Shown: positions 1 to 6,581, counted from the stretch's first letter. The stretch is 8,914 nt of DNA from Sulfurimonas sp. (GCA_021107375.1 JAIOSY010000138.1:1-8914); one strand, 5' to 3'. The notes: generated by a model from the sequence alone, not told the origin. Numbers and translations are program-made.

Positions 1-253
1 AACACTTGTAAGCATAAGTGGACCTATCGGCTTTGTGGGTTTAATAGTCCCTCATATCGTTGCAAAAATCCACCCCTCAACTGTAAACAATAGAATCACT
101 AAAACGGCTCTTTTTGGTGGCTTTTTCTTAGTTCTTTGCGATACAATTACAAGGGGATTATCAACTCAAAGTGAGCTTCCTATCGGGATAATAACTGCCT
201 TAATCGGTGGACCCTTTTTCATATATCTTATAATTACAAAGGCTAATAAATGA
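1..253 (+). CDS. BtuC/FecCD-type ABC transporter permease, 3' end only
   Basis: This is the C-terminal part of an integral inner-membrane permease; the gene begins outside the window and its first complete codon here is at base 2. The frame shows the conserved FecCD segment GPIGFVGLIVPHI (codons from about base 20), the loop and helix region that contacts the ATPase subunit in BtuCD-type importers. It is followed by an SELPIGIITALIGGPFF block and a last hydrophobic helix, which is the normal end of the family. Family members import vitamin B12, haem or ferric siderophores. The cobalamin genes immediately downstream argue for a corrinoid substrate (inference). The TGA stop overlaps the bluB start (ATGA), so the genes are co-transcribed and probably translationally coupled. 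The GTG at 35 is internal to the conserved segment and is not the true start. Confidence 0.9.
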   Translation, partial: TLVSISGPIGFVGLIVPHIVAKIHPSTVNNRITKTALFGGFFLVLCDTITRGLSTQSELPIGIITALIGGPFFIYLIITKANK

Positions 254-873
254 TATTTTCAGATAATGACACACAAAAACTACTTGAGATTATAAAAGCT
301 CGTCGTGATGTTCGAGGAAACAGATTTATCTCTACAAAAGTAGAGGATGAAAAACTAGAACTTATTTTAGAAGCTGGTATCTCTGCTCCCTCTGTTGGTT
401 ACTCTCAACCTTGGAAATTTGTAGTGATTAAAGATGAAAATATTAAAGAAAATATCCTAAAAAACTTTGAAAATGAAAACAACAAAGCAAAAGAGATTTT
501 TAAAGACAAAGAGATTTACACTAAACTAAAACTTGAAGGAATTAAAGAAGCACCAATAAATATCGCTGTTTTATATGAACCACAAGGCAAACATGTACTT
601 GGTATGACAAGCATGAAAAAGATGGGTGAGTACAGCGTTGTTTGTGCCATCCAAAATATGTGGCTGATGTCTAGGGCTTTAAATATTGGGCTTGGTTGGG
701 TGAGTATTTTAGATGAGCAAAAAGTTTTAAAAGAGTTAAAGGCTGATGAAAACTCACAACTAATCGCCTACTTATGTTTAGGCTATGTTGATAAGTTTTA
801 CCAAGAGAGTGAGTTAAAAACTCTCGGTTGGAAAGAGGAAAAAAAATTAAAAGAAGTAGTGGAGTACTTATGA
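250..873 (+). CDS. bluB: 5,6-dimethylbenzimidazole synthase (BluB)
   Basis: A flavin-destructase of the nitroreductase fold that breaks down reduced FMN with O2 to form 5,6-dimethylbenzimidazole, the lower ligand of cobalamin; it acts in the cytoplasm. The 207-residue length suits the family. Visible marks are RRDVRG near the N-terminus (residues 18-23, with D20 at the position of the family's essential Asp), SVGYSQPW (48-55), GLGWVSIL (147-154, with S152 at the position of the conserved Ser) and LCLGYV (175-180). A generic nitroreductase is the alternative, but RRDVRG, GWVSIL and the B12 context favour BluB. The start is an ATG overlapping the permease stop, with AAAGG seven bases upstream. 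Its stop overlaps the next start by ATGA. Confidence 0.9.
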   Translation: MIFSDNDTQKLLEIIKARRDVRGNRFISTKVEDEKLELILEAGISAPSVGYSQPWKFVVIKDENIKENILKNFENENNKAKEIFKDKEIYTKLKLEGIKEAPINIAVLYEPQGKHVLGMTSMKKMGEYSVVCAIQNMWLMSRALNIGLGWVSILDEQKVLKELKADENSQLIAYLCLGYVDKFYQESELKTLGWKEEKKLKEVVEYL

Positions 874-1295
874 GTTACAGTTCTTGGTTTGATGCACATG
901 CCACAAAGCATAAAAAGATTGTTGATAAGCTTGTGGCTAAAGGCTATGATACACAAGAGATTATAAATTATTTTGATTTTGATAACATGGTAAAAGAGGA
1001 GTTTGACTTTTGCCCACTCTATAAAGACAACAAAAAATGTCACGATATGGAAGAGTTAAACTGCTATCTTTGTGCTTGTCCAAATTTTCGTTTTAATGAT
1101 GATGGGATAAAAAAAATTGATGATAAAACTCAGTTTAGCTTTTGTGAAATAAACTCAAAATACGGTAAACAAGGCATTTATGGAGATAAAATACATCAAG
1201 ATTGTTCTGGGTGTCTGATTCCACATGGGAAGTTTTATGTTAAAAAACAGTTTGATTTAGACTGGAAAAAGATTATGAAAGAGTGCAGTTTATAG
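870..1295 (+). CDS. Cysteine-rich small-domain protein of a cobalamin cluster
   Basis: A 141-residue soluble protein without signal peptide or membrane segment. It has nine cysteines: C48, C57, C65, C68, C70, C92, C112, C115 and C139. The pattern C-x8-C-x7-CxxCxC, later CEI and CSGCLIPHG (112-120), resembles the 'cysteine-rich small domain' (zf-like) family that recurs with, or fused to, corrinoid biosynthesis proteins. The biochemical role of that family is not established to my knowledge; binding of a metal or an iron-sulfur centre is a fair inference. I chose the ATG at 870 because it has GGAG five bases upstream and overlaps the bluB stop. A GTG/TTG start further upstream would run deep into bluB. 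Its TAG stop is directly followed by the GTG start of the kinase gene. Confidence 0.75.
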   Translation: MSYSSWFDAHATKHKKIVDKLVAKGYDTQEIINYFDFDNMVKEEFDFCPLYKDNKKCHDMEELNCYLCACPNFRFNDDGIKKIDDKTQFSFCEINSKYGKQGIYGDKIHQDCSGCLIPHGKFYVKKQFDLDWKKIMKECSL

Positions 1296-2099
1296 GTGGG
1301 TGTAAAAACTTTAATCACTCTTGATGAGATTAATAAAATATTTCTATCTTATGATTTTATCTCACTAACTCCAACGACATCAGGGATTATCGACACAACT
1401 TACATAATCTCTACTCACCACAAATCTTATATCTTAAAAAAGTATGAAAGAGATATATCCAAAAAAATACAAAAAGATAAACAGCTTTTAAATGAGTTAA
1501 AATTATCTGGCTTAAATGTACCAACTTGCATAGATGAAAACAAAACTTGGTTTTTATATGAAAAACTAAAAGGCTCTACTCCAACAAATATTGAAATATT
1601 TCATATCCAAGAAGTTGCTAGATTTTTAGCAAAACTTCATAAATATAGCTATAAAAAAAGTTGCGATGCAGATTTTATAAAAAGCTATGAGATACCAAAA
1701 CTTCTAAAGTACACAAAATCAAACTTCTTTAGCTACTACAAAAAACTTCAATTTTTAAATACTTATAGGGCAAAAAATGATGGCTTGATTCATGGTGATT
1801 TATTTAAAGACAACACTGTTTTTGATAATAAAAAAATCGGGGTTTTTGATTTTATAGATTCGGCATGTGGGAACTTTACCTTTGAGTGTGCTGTCGCTCT
1901 TGTTGGCTTTGATACACTTAAACGAAAAAATTACTTTACAAATATTTTTATAAAAAGCTACAACCAATATGCTCCAAAAAAGATAGAAAAAAAAGAACTT
2001 TTAAAACAGATAGATATGGCATGTGGGTTTTATGCTCTGCTTAGAATTCAGACAAACAAAAGTACCTCTCAGGCTAAAGAGTTAATCTATTTTTGCTAA
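1296..2099 (+). CDS. APH/homoserine-kinase-type small-molecule kinase
   Basis: A 267-residue kinase of the aminoglycoside phosphotransferase / ThrB type II fold. It shows an ATP-binding lysine in SYILKKY (K48/K49), the catalytic loop LIHGDLFKDN (164-173, with D168 and N173), and the metal-binding GVFDFIDSACG block (D185). The loop and 'DF' block are closer to homoserine-kinase-like proteins than to antibiotic kinases. The gene sits in a B12 operon one short gene upstream of cobD, whose enzyme needs L-threonine phosphate. This makes L-threonine (or aminopropanol/ethanolamine) a plausible substrate; that is an inference, since known threonine kinases for B12 (PduX, BluE) are named by other genes. 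It could also simply be homoserine kinase. The GTG start immediately follows the upstream TAG and has no strong ribosome site, suggesting coupled translation. The end, ELIYFC, is complete. Confidence 0.75.
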   Translation: MGVKTLITLDEINKIFLSYDFISLTPTTSGIIDTTYIISTHHKSYILKKYERDISKKIQKDKQLLNELKLSGLNVPTCIDENKTWFLYEKLKGSTPTNIEIFHIQEVARFLAKLHKYSYKKSCDADFIKSYEIPKLLKYTKSNFFSYYKKLQFLNTYRAKNDGLIHGDLFKDNTVFDNKKIGVFDFIDSACGNFTFECAVALVGFDTLKRKNYFTNIFIKSYNQYAPKKIEKKELLKQIDMACGFYALLRIQTNKSTSQAKELIYFC

Positions 2100-2115
2100 C
2101 ATATATAAAATAAAT

Positions 2116-2120
2116 AAGGA
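2116..2120 (+). promoter_or_regulatory. Ribosome binding site pointing to an ATC start
   Basis: AAGGA lies seven bases before the ATC codon at 2128. No ATG, GTG or TTG in this frame occurs between the in-frame stop at 2083-2085 and the ATG at 2302. The site is the strongest argument that translation of the secreted protein begins at 2128. Confidence 0.6.
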
Positions 2121-2127
2121 AAAAACA

Positions 2128-2598
2128 ATCAAAAGATTTTTAATATTTTTAATACTTTTTACTATCAGTTTAAACGCAAATGAGATTAAAATAAACTCTT
2201 ATATCACAGAGTTAGATAGTTTTAAATATGAAACTCCTGATGCAAAACAGCTACAAATTCCAAAAAAAACAAAGCTTATAATCATCACCTTTGAAAAAGG
2301 TATGAGTGGGGTAGTAAATGGCTACTTAGAGCATAAAAGTCCCAACTATCTACAAGAAAATAACTCTATTTTTATAGCAGATATTCATAATGTTCCATCT
2401 CTTCTTACTTCTATTTTTGTACTTCCAACACTCAGAGGATATGAACACTCTATCTATCTACATTACGGTGAAGAGTTTCAAAACAGAATTCCAAATAAAA
2501 AAAATAAAATCACTCTACTTCATTTTGAAAATGAAAAAATAATAGAGATATCTTTTATCTCTACAAAACAAGAGCTAGAATTGGAAATAGAAAAATGA
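2128..2598 (+). CDS. Predicted secreted protein with non-canonical ATC start
   Basis: I do not recognise the family with confidence. Read from the ATC at 2128 it is 156 residues. It opens with (I/M)KRF, a hydrophobic run LIFLILFTISL and a likely signal-peptidase site after LNA (residue 17), so export to the periplasm is predicted. The mature part has no cysteine. It alternates predicted strands and helices (KLIIITFEK, then a helix, SIFIADIH, a long helix, KITLLHFEN, KIIEISFI), which recalls a thioredoxin-like fold without its CxxC; this is only an impression. Starting at the first ATG (2302) would remove 58 residues, including the whole signal peptide, and leave no ribosome site upstream. Either ATC is a rare true start, or an ATG was mutated or misread. 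The stop overlaps the cobD start (ATGA), so the gene is kept in the operon. Confidence 0.65.
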   Translation: MKRFLIFLILFTISLNANEIKINSYITELDSFKYETPDAKQLQIPKKTKLIIITFEKGMSGVVNGYLEHKSPNYLQENNSIFIADIHNVPSLLTSIFVLPTLRGYEHSIYLHYGEEFQNRIPNKKNKITLLHFENEKIIEISFISTKQELELEIEK

Positions 2599-3638
2599 AA
2601 CATGGTGCTAATATTTACAAATATGCAAAAAGATTACAATGTCGGGCAGATGAAATTATCGACTTTTCATCTAACATAAATAGCTATCACCCTAACATAA
2701 CAATAATACCAACTAATGATATGTTAGTAAAATATGCCGATACAAACTACTCAGAACTAAAAAATACCATCTCAAATAAATACGAGATAAAAACTTCACA
2801 AATAACCCTTTATAACGGTGCAACTTCTGCCATATTTGAGTTAGTAAAATCGTTAAAAGAAAAAACAGTTTATCTTTATGCCCCTCTTTATGGAGAGTAT
2901 GAAAAAGCTTGTACAGAATCAAATAAAAAAATATTCAAAATAAATCGCTTTGATTCACTCAACACAAAACCTAAAAAAAACTCTATAGTTATCTTTGTAA
3001 ATCCATCCACACCTGATGGAAAGTATTATGATTTAGAAAAACTTTTTGGCATGTGGGAAAAGAGAAATTGTACTGTGATTTTAGATGAATCTTTTTTAGA
3101 GTTTGAGGACTTAAAATCTTTTAGAGATAAAATAAACTCATACAAAAAATTATATATAATCCAGTCTTTTTCTAAGTTTTATAGTTGTGCAGGGGTTAGA
3201 ATCGGGGCAATATTTTCAAACACTAAAAATATAAAAAAACTAAAAACTCCCATCTGGAACTTATCCTCATTTGATGTTGAATTTTTAACAGAAAGATTAA
3301 ATGATAAATTTTTTGCAAAGAGAAGTAAAAATCTTCATAAAATGCATAAAAAAGAGTTACTAGAGATTTTACAAAATTCTAAACTTTTTGATAAAATATA
3401 TGAAAGTGATTCTAATTTTTTTCTAACAAAATCTACTAAAGCCAAAGAGATTTTTAACTATCTTTTAAAAGAAAAAATCTTAGTAAGAACCTGTGAAAGT
3501 TTTGACTTTTTAGATGATGCTTATCTTAGATTTGGGGTTAAAGATAGTTATCTGCATAAGAAATTAATGGTAATTTTTACCTATCTAATCGATAAGAAAT
3601 TTAAAAAGTTTTCTTTTATTAAACATCCTATGTTATAA
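2595..3638 (+). CDS. cobD: L-threonine-O-3-phosphate decarboxylase (CobD), with odd C-terminal tail
   Basis: A PLP-dependent fold-type I enzyme related to histidinol-phosphate aminotransferase. CobD decarboxylates L-threonine phosphate to (R)-1-amino-2-propanol phosphate, the linker of the B12 nucleotide loop. Seen here: the N-terminal HGANIYKYA and DFSSNIN marks (3-11, 23-29), NGATSAI in the cofactor-binding region (74-80), VNPSTPDG (135-142, N136), LDESF (163-167, D164), the Schiff-base lysine in SFSKFYSCAGVRIG (K194, R202), and LRFGVK (311-316, R312). A serine- or ethanolamine-directed relative cannot be excluded by eye. The start overlaps the upstream stop. From residue 325 to the end (347) the protein no longer looks like CobD. 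It matches the CbiB N-terminus instead (…IDKxF…F…IKHP), so the native C-terminus has probably been replaced or extended by a relic of cbiB. Confidence 0.85.
   Translation: MKHGANIYKYAKRLQCRADEIIDFSSNINSYHPNITIIPTNDMLVKYADTNYSELKNTISNKYEIKTSQITLYNGATSAIFELVKSLKEKTVYLYAPLYGEYEKACTESNKKIFKINRFDSLNTKPKKNSIVIFVNPSTPDGKYYDLEKLFGMWEKRNCTVILDESFLEFEDLKSFRDKINSYKKLYIIQSFSKFYSCAGVRIGAIFSNTKNIKKLKTPIWNLSSFDVEFLTERLNDKFFAKRSKNLHKMHKKELLEILQNSKLFDKIYESDSNFFLTKSTKAKEIFNYLLKEKILVRTCESFDFLDDAYLRFGVKDSYLHKKLMVIFTYLIDKKFKKFSFIKHPML
3567..3638 (+). pseudogene. Relic of a cbiB 5' end, fused in frame to cobD
   Basis: The codons from ATG 3567 to the cobD stop encode a peptide matching residues 7-27 of the intact CbiB encoded at 7956. 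By hand alignment with one gapped codon, 12 of 21 residues and about 45 of 63 bases agree (3570-3635 against 7974-8036), including the shared 11-mer aaacatcctat at 3621 and 8022. The matched segment contains the IDK and KHP positions near the CbiB N-terminus. Homology stops at the edge of the transposase relic. The simplest reading is an old, truncated copy of cbiB that once followed cobD. A chance match is unlikely but not excluded. Confidence 0.6.
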
Positions 3639-3639
3639 A

Positions 3640-3906
3640 CTTTATCCCATCAAAAATTACATCACCTTTAGTTCTAAAAGAAGACCTATTAAGCTACAAA
3701 TTAAAATATTTAAAGAGTACTTTCTTCATCGACAAACACTCAAACAACTATCAGATAAATATCATAAATCAATACCATGGTTGAGACAGCAAATTAATGA
3801 TGTGTTTTCGCATATGAAAAGTATGGTTAGTTTACATCGTGGACTTACAAAAAATATGAAGCTAACTTTAGTAGGTTTTTACTTGATGAACTTAGAGAAT
3901 AAATAG
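3640..3906 (+). pseudogene. Internally deleted transposase relic
   Basis: A single frame is open to the TAG at 3904 but has no credible start and is only 88 codons long. Its first part (about 3664-3801) reads TFSSKRRPIKLQIKIF, then HRQTLKQLSDKYHKS and IPWLRQQI. This resembles the segment just after the zinc ribbon, plus the helix-turn-helix, of transposases with that head. The last part (about 3808-3903) reads FSHMKSMVSLHRGLTKN and ends in a helix, like the C-terminal tail of such transposases (an 'HRG' motif). The catalytic middle and the N-terminal zinc ribbon are missing, so the element is dead. An IS256/IS1249- or IS1595-like origin is my guess. The relic adjoins the cbiB remnant and the defence pair. 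Confidence 0.55.
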
Positions 3907-4027
3907 AGAAATTATACACCCATTTTTTTTATTAAGCCTCTTTTACTAACTATACACTTTTGAGATAAATATTGCTAATTATATGTACTAAATAATAATT
4001 AAAAACGATGCTTAATTTAAAAAAAGA

Positions 4028-4033
4028 TACAAT
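4028..4033 (+). promoter_or_regulatory. Possible -10 box for the ATPase/HNH genes
   Basis: TACAAT, preceded by an A-rich run and lying 32 bases before the ATPase start codon, fits a housekeeping sigma -10 element. No convincing -35 box is seen; Campylobacterota promoters often lack one. In such AT-rich DNA a chance match is likely, so this is tentative. A promoter in this gap would also drive cobQ and cbiB downstream. Confidence 0.35.
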
Positions 4034-4056
4034 AAAACATATTTAGCAAGTCACAT

Positions 4057-4060
4057 AGGA
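4057..4060 (+). promoter_or_regulatory. Ribosome binding site of the ATPase gene
   Basis: AGGA five bases before the ATG at 4066, the only good ribosome site in the region. It fixes the start of the ATPase. Confidence 0.6.
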
Positions 4061-4065
4061 AAAGT

Positions 4066-5712
4066 ATGGAATTAGTTTATTTATGGGTTGAAGATTATAA
4101 AAATATTAAGAAGCAAGGGTTTAATTTTTCGCCTAAGTTTGAGTGTAAATATGATGAAGATGCTGAAGAGCTTACAATTGATAAAAAAGAGCATTTAGAA
4201 AACTTTTTTGGTGAGAATATCAATATTACTGCTATTGTTGGGGAGAATGGGAGTGGAAAGAGTAATATATTTGAAAAATTATTAAATCTTTTCGCTAAGA
4301 AATCTAATGATGATTACAATAAATTCATTTGTTTATATCTCTATAATAATGAACTATATCAATATACTAATATTAAGAGTGAAAAACTTCATTATTTAGT
4401 TAATCATTGCACAAATAACCATATTTTATCGGAACATAATGATTTAATTGCACTATATATTAATAATCAATATGAAACTGTTGAGGACAGAGATAGCGAA
4501 CAATTATTTACTGAAAATAGCAAATATTCAAAAAATTATATAAATAAAATTTTAATTAGTAATTACATAAATTATAAACAGTCTAATCAAACTACACAAA
4601 AGTTTTTTAAACCTACAAAAGTTATGATTAAAATAAGTGGTGACAACTTTATCAATCATATATTGAATGAAGATAGAGATTATTATAAAGATGAAACTTG
4701 GGTAGAAGTAACTGAAGAAAAAAGTAAATTAAAAAATTCAACATTTTTCAATAAACTAAAAATAATTGAAAAAATATTTAATATTAAAAAGGATTCTCAT
4801 AATGAAGTACCCTCTTATACAATTCTAGAGGACAGAAATGATAAGTCTTATTTTAATCGTAAATATACAATAAAAGAAAATTTCATAAGTAATGTACCTC
4901 AAATAATTCAAGATAATGACTCTATAAATAATAACTTTGAAATTATCATGTCCGATATTACACCTCAAATATTCCAGTTTATTCAAGACTTACCTTATAT
5001 ATTTGATATCATAGTACAAGATGATAATATAAGTTTTAATGATTTAAGCTATGGAGAAAGACAACTATTAGTACAACTTAATTTTATTTTATTTTATTTG
5101 AATCAAGATAATTATGAAAAGTATTGGTCATACCAGGATGAGAAAGGAGGGGAAGAAGGTTATGCGACTAAAAAAATAGATAAGATTATTGTACTATTAG
5201 ATGAATTTGAACTTGGACTACATCCAAATTGGCAAAAAAAGTTTATCTCTTATATAATAGACTTTTTTAAAGATATAAAAAAAGACATATCTATTGTGAT
5301 AGCAACCCATTCCCCATTTCTCCTGTCTGACCTTTCAAAAGAAAATATAATATTTTTAAAAAAGAATAATGAAATAGGTAACTGCATAAATGCAACTAAA
5401 GATATAGATATAAACCCATTTGGAGCGAACATCCATACTTTACTTTCTCACGGTTTTTTTATGCAAGATGGACTTATGGGAGAGTTTGCGAAAGGCAAAA
5501 TAGAAGATTTAATAAACTACTTGAACGATAAGGAATCAGATATAAATGATAATAATGAAGCTCAAAAGCTTTTAAATATTATTGGTGAACCCGTCATAAA
5601 AAATCAACTTCAAAAGATGCTTGATAGTAAGAGGTTATCTAAAGTTGATAAGATTGATGTCATAGAAAGACAAATTAAAGAACTTCAAGAAGAGTTAAAA
5701 AAAGTAAAATAA
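4066..5712 (+). CDS. ABC/AAA-type ATPase of a Septu-like defence pair (PtuA-like)
   Basis: A 548-residue SMC/ABC-type ATPase with no membrane segments. The N-terminus (LVYLWVEDYKNIKKQGFNF) is the strand and 'N-I' turn usual in this group. Walker A is GENGSGKSN (59-67, K65). After a long variable middle (about 75-320) come the ABC signature LSYGERQLL (327-335), Walker B IIVLLDEFELGLHP (374-387, D379/E380) and the H-loop ATHSPFLLSD (413-422, H415). The C-terminal part (about 460-548) ends in a charged, probably coiled-coil helix. No TOPRIM domain is visible, which argues against an OLD nuclease. With a zinc-ribbon HNH gene overlapping it (TAATG), the best match is the PtuA partner of Septu-like anti-phage systems; other ATPase-HNH pairs are possible. 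The codons look more AT-rich than those of cobQ/cbiB by eye, consistent with acquisition by transfer. Confidence 0.75.
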   Translation: MELVYLWVEDYKNIKKQGFNFSPKFECKYDEDAEELTIDKKEHLENFFGENINITAIVGENGSGKSNIFEKLLNLFAKKSNDDYNKFICLYLYNNELYQYTNIKSEKLHYLVNHCTNNHILSEHNDLIALYINNQYETVEDRDSEQLFTENSKYSKNYINKILISNYINYKQSNQTTQKFFKPTKVMIKISGDNFINHILNEDRDYYKDETWVEVTEEKSKLKNSTFFNKLKIIEKIFNIKKDSHNEVPSYTILEDRNDKSYFNRKYTIKENFISNVPQIIQDNDSINNNFEIIMSDITPQIFQFIQDLPYIFDIIVQDDNISFNDLSYGERQLLVQLNFILFYLNQDNYEKYWSYQDEKGGEEGYATKKIDKIIVLLDEFELGLHPNWQKKFISYIIDFFKDIKKDISIVIATHSPFLLSDLSKENIIFLKKNNEIGNCINATKDIDINPFGANIHTLLSHGFFMQDGLMGEFAKGKIEDLINYLNDKESDINDNNEAQKLLNIIGEPVIKNQLQKMLDSKRLSKVDKIDVIERQIKELQEELKKVK

Positions 5713-6581
5713 TGATAAATATAACAATTACTCAAGAAATCCAAGATGAATATATAAAAACAATAAAAGAAGTTTTATTGACACCAAAAACAAAGAAGTT
5801 CACAGCTAAAACGAAGAGGTTCTTTAAGTTTTTAAAAAAAGATTTACACATCAGTAGATATTCTCAGGTTGTTGATTTATTTATTAATAATAGTATTCAG
5901 AATTCAATAAAAAACTATGGTGTAATCTCAACAGATGAAGAAAATTATGATATTTATAATGATTTTCGACAAACATGGGCTAAAAAATTAGTAAACTTGA
6001 CTAATATAAAAGTTTGTCCATATTGTAATAGAAACTTTATTGTAAATTTTGATAAAAATAAAACAACTGTAGAACTAGACCATTATTATCCAAAAAATAA
6101 TTACCCATATTTAGCAATAAGTTTATATAATCTTATCCCCTCATGCCATACTTGTAATCATAAAAAACATAGAAAAAAGCTTAAAATTTATCCATACAAA
6201 GAATCCATTAATGATTACATAAAATTTTCTTTTACTGTAAATAAATTACCTTTTAAAGCAGATAATATTGACTTATTAATCATAAAAAAAGAAAATACAA
6301 GAAAAAATAGAAAGAAAATAAATAATTATGAAAAAGTTTTTAATATTTCTACCTTATACGAAAATCATAAAGACATTGTTTCTGAACTACTTCAAAAAAA
6401 AGAAATATATTCAGATAGTTATATAGATGATTTAATGAAAAAATACGAAGGAACTCTATTTAAAAATCGTGAAGATTTACTAAGGCTAATAACATGTGGA
6501 TATGTCAATGATGCAGATATAAATAAGAGACCACTAAGTAAACTTATAAAAGATATCTCAGAAGAATTAGGATTAAAATGA
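5712..6581 (+). CDS. Zinc-ribbon HNH endonuclease (PtuB-like)
   Basis: A 289-residue predicted nuclease of the beta-beta-alpha-metal HNH type. CPYC (102-105) and CHTC (145-148) form the two zinc knuckles. Between them lie LDHYYP (122-127, with the catalytic-type H124) and YPYLAISLYNLIPSC (131-145, N140 in the middle HNH position), followed by NHKKHRKK (149-156). The arrangement CxxC … DH(Y/F)xPK … NLxPSCxxCN is typical of HNH partners in ATPase-coupled defence modules such as Septu PtuB. The flanking N- and C-terminal parts (1-95 and 160-289) are lysine-rich and not recognised. All expected nuclease residues are present, so the gene looks intact. The start overlaps the ATPase stop by one base, and the stop overlaps the cobQ start (ATGA). 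Its likely role is DNA or RNA cleavage on phage infection (inference). Confidence 0.75.
   Translation: MINITITQEIQDEYIKTIKEVLLTPKTKKFTAKTKRFFKFLKKDLHISRYSQVVDLFINNSIQNSIKNYGVISTDEENYDIYNDFRQTWAKKLVNLTNIKVCPYCNRNFIVNFDKNKTTVELDHYYPKNNYPYLAISLYNLIPSCHTCNHKKHRKKLKIYPYKESINDYIKFSFTVNKLPFKADNIDLLIIKKENTRKNRKKINNYEKVFNISTLYENHKDIVSELLQKKEIYSDSYIDDLMKKYEGTLFKNREDLLRLITCGYVNDADINKRPLSKLIKDISEELGLK
6569..6572 (+). promoter_or_regulatory. cobQ ribosome binding site inside the HNH gene
   Basis: AGGA five bases before the cobQ ATG at 6578, located within the last codons of the HNH gene. It makes translation of cobQ dependent on, or coupled to, passage of ribosomes through the nuclease gene. Confidence 0.6.

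Larger units (their letters stand above)
3907..4065 (+). other. AT-rich leader between transposase relic and ATPase gene
   Basis: No coding frame is apparent in these 159 bases, and I see no GC-rich hairpin with a T-run that would mark a terminator. The segment contains a candidate promoter and the ATPase ribosome binding site. Near its start, tgagataaa (3961-3969) is roughly inverted to tttatccca (3641-3649) on the far side of the transposase relic, so the two might be decayed terminal inverted repeats of the insertion sequence. The match is too short to be firm. Confidence 0.4.

Noticed and set aside
1..250. Cobalamin riboswitch in the window.
   Set aside because: The start of the window is coding, and no long untranslated leader with a B12-box-like stretch is seen before any of the B12 genes.
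798..1043. Antisense open frame opposite the bluB / cysteine-rich gene junction.
   Set aside because: It has no ribosome site or recognisable protein features and lies opposite two well-supported genes, so it is a shadow. The same applies to antisense frames at 2713-2922, 5250-5432 and 7610-7795.
3976..4001. Inverted repeat TAATTAT … ATAATTA upstream of the ATPase, a possible operator.
   Set aside because: Seven A/T-only bases with a 12-base spacer are expected by chance in such AT-rich DNA.
3907..4065. Possible retron non-coding RNA upstream of the ATPase, since some retrons pair with PtuA/PtuB-like effectors.
   Set aside because: No reverse transcriptase gene is present in the window, and the segment shows no long stem-forming inverted repeats.
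4066..5712. OLD-family nuclease or DNA-repair RecF/SMC protein as the identity of the ATPase.
   Set aside because: No TOPRIM acidic motifs follow the H-loop, and the overlapping HNH gene fits an ATPase-nuclease defence pair better.
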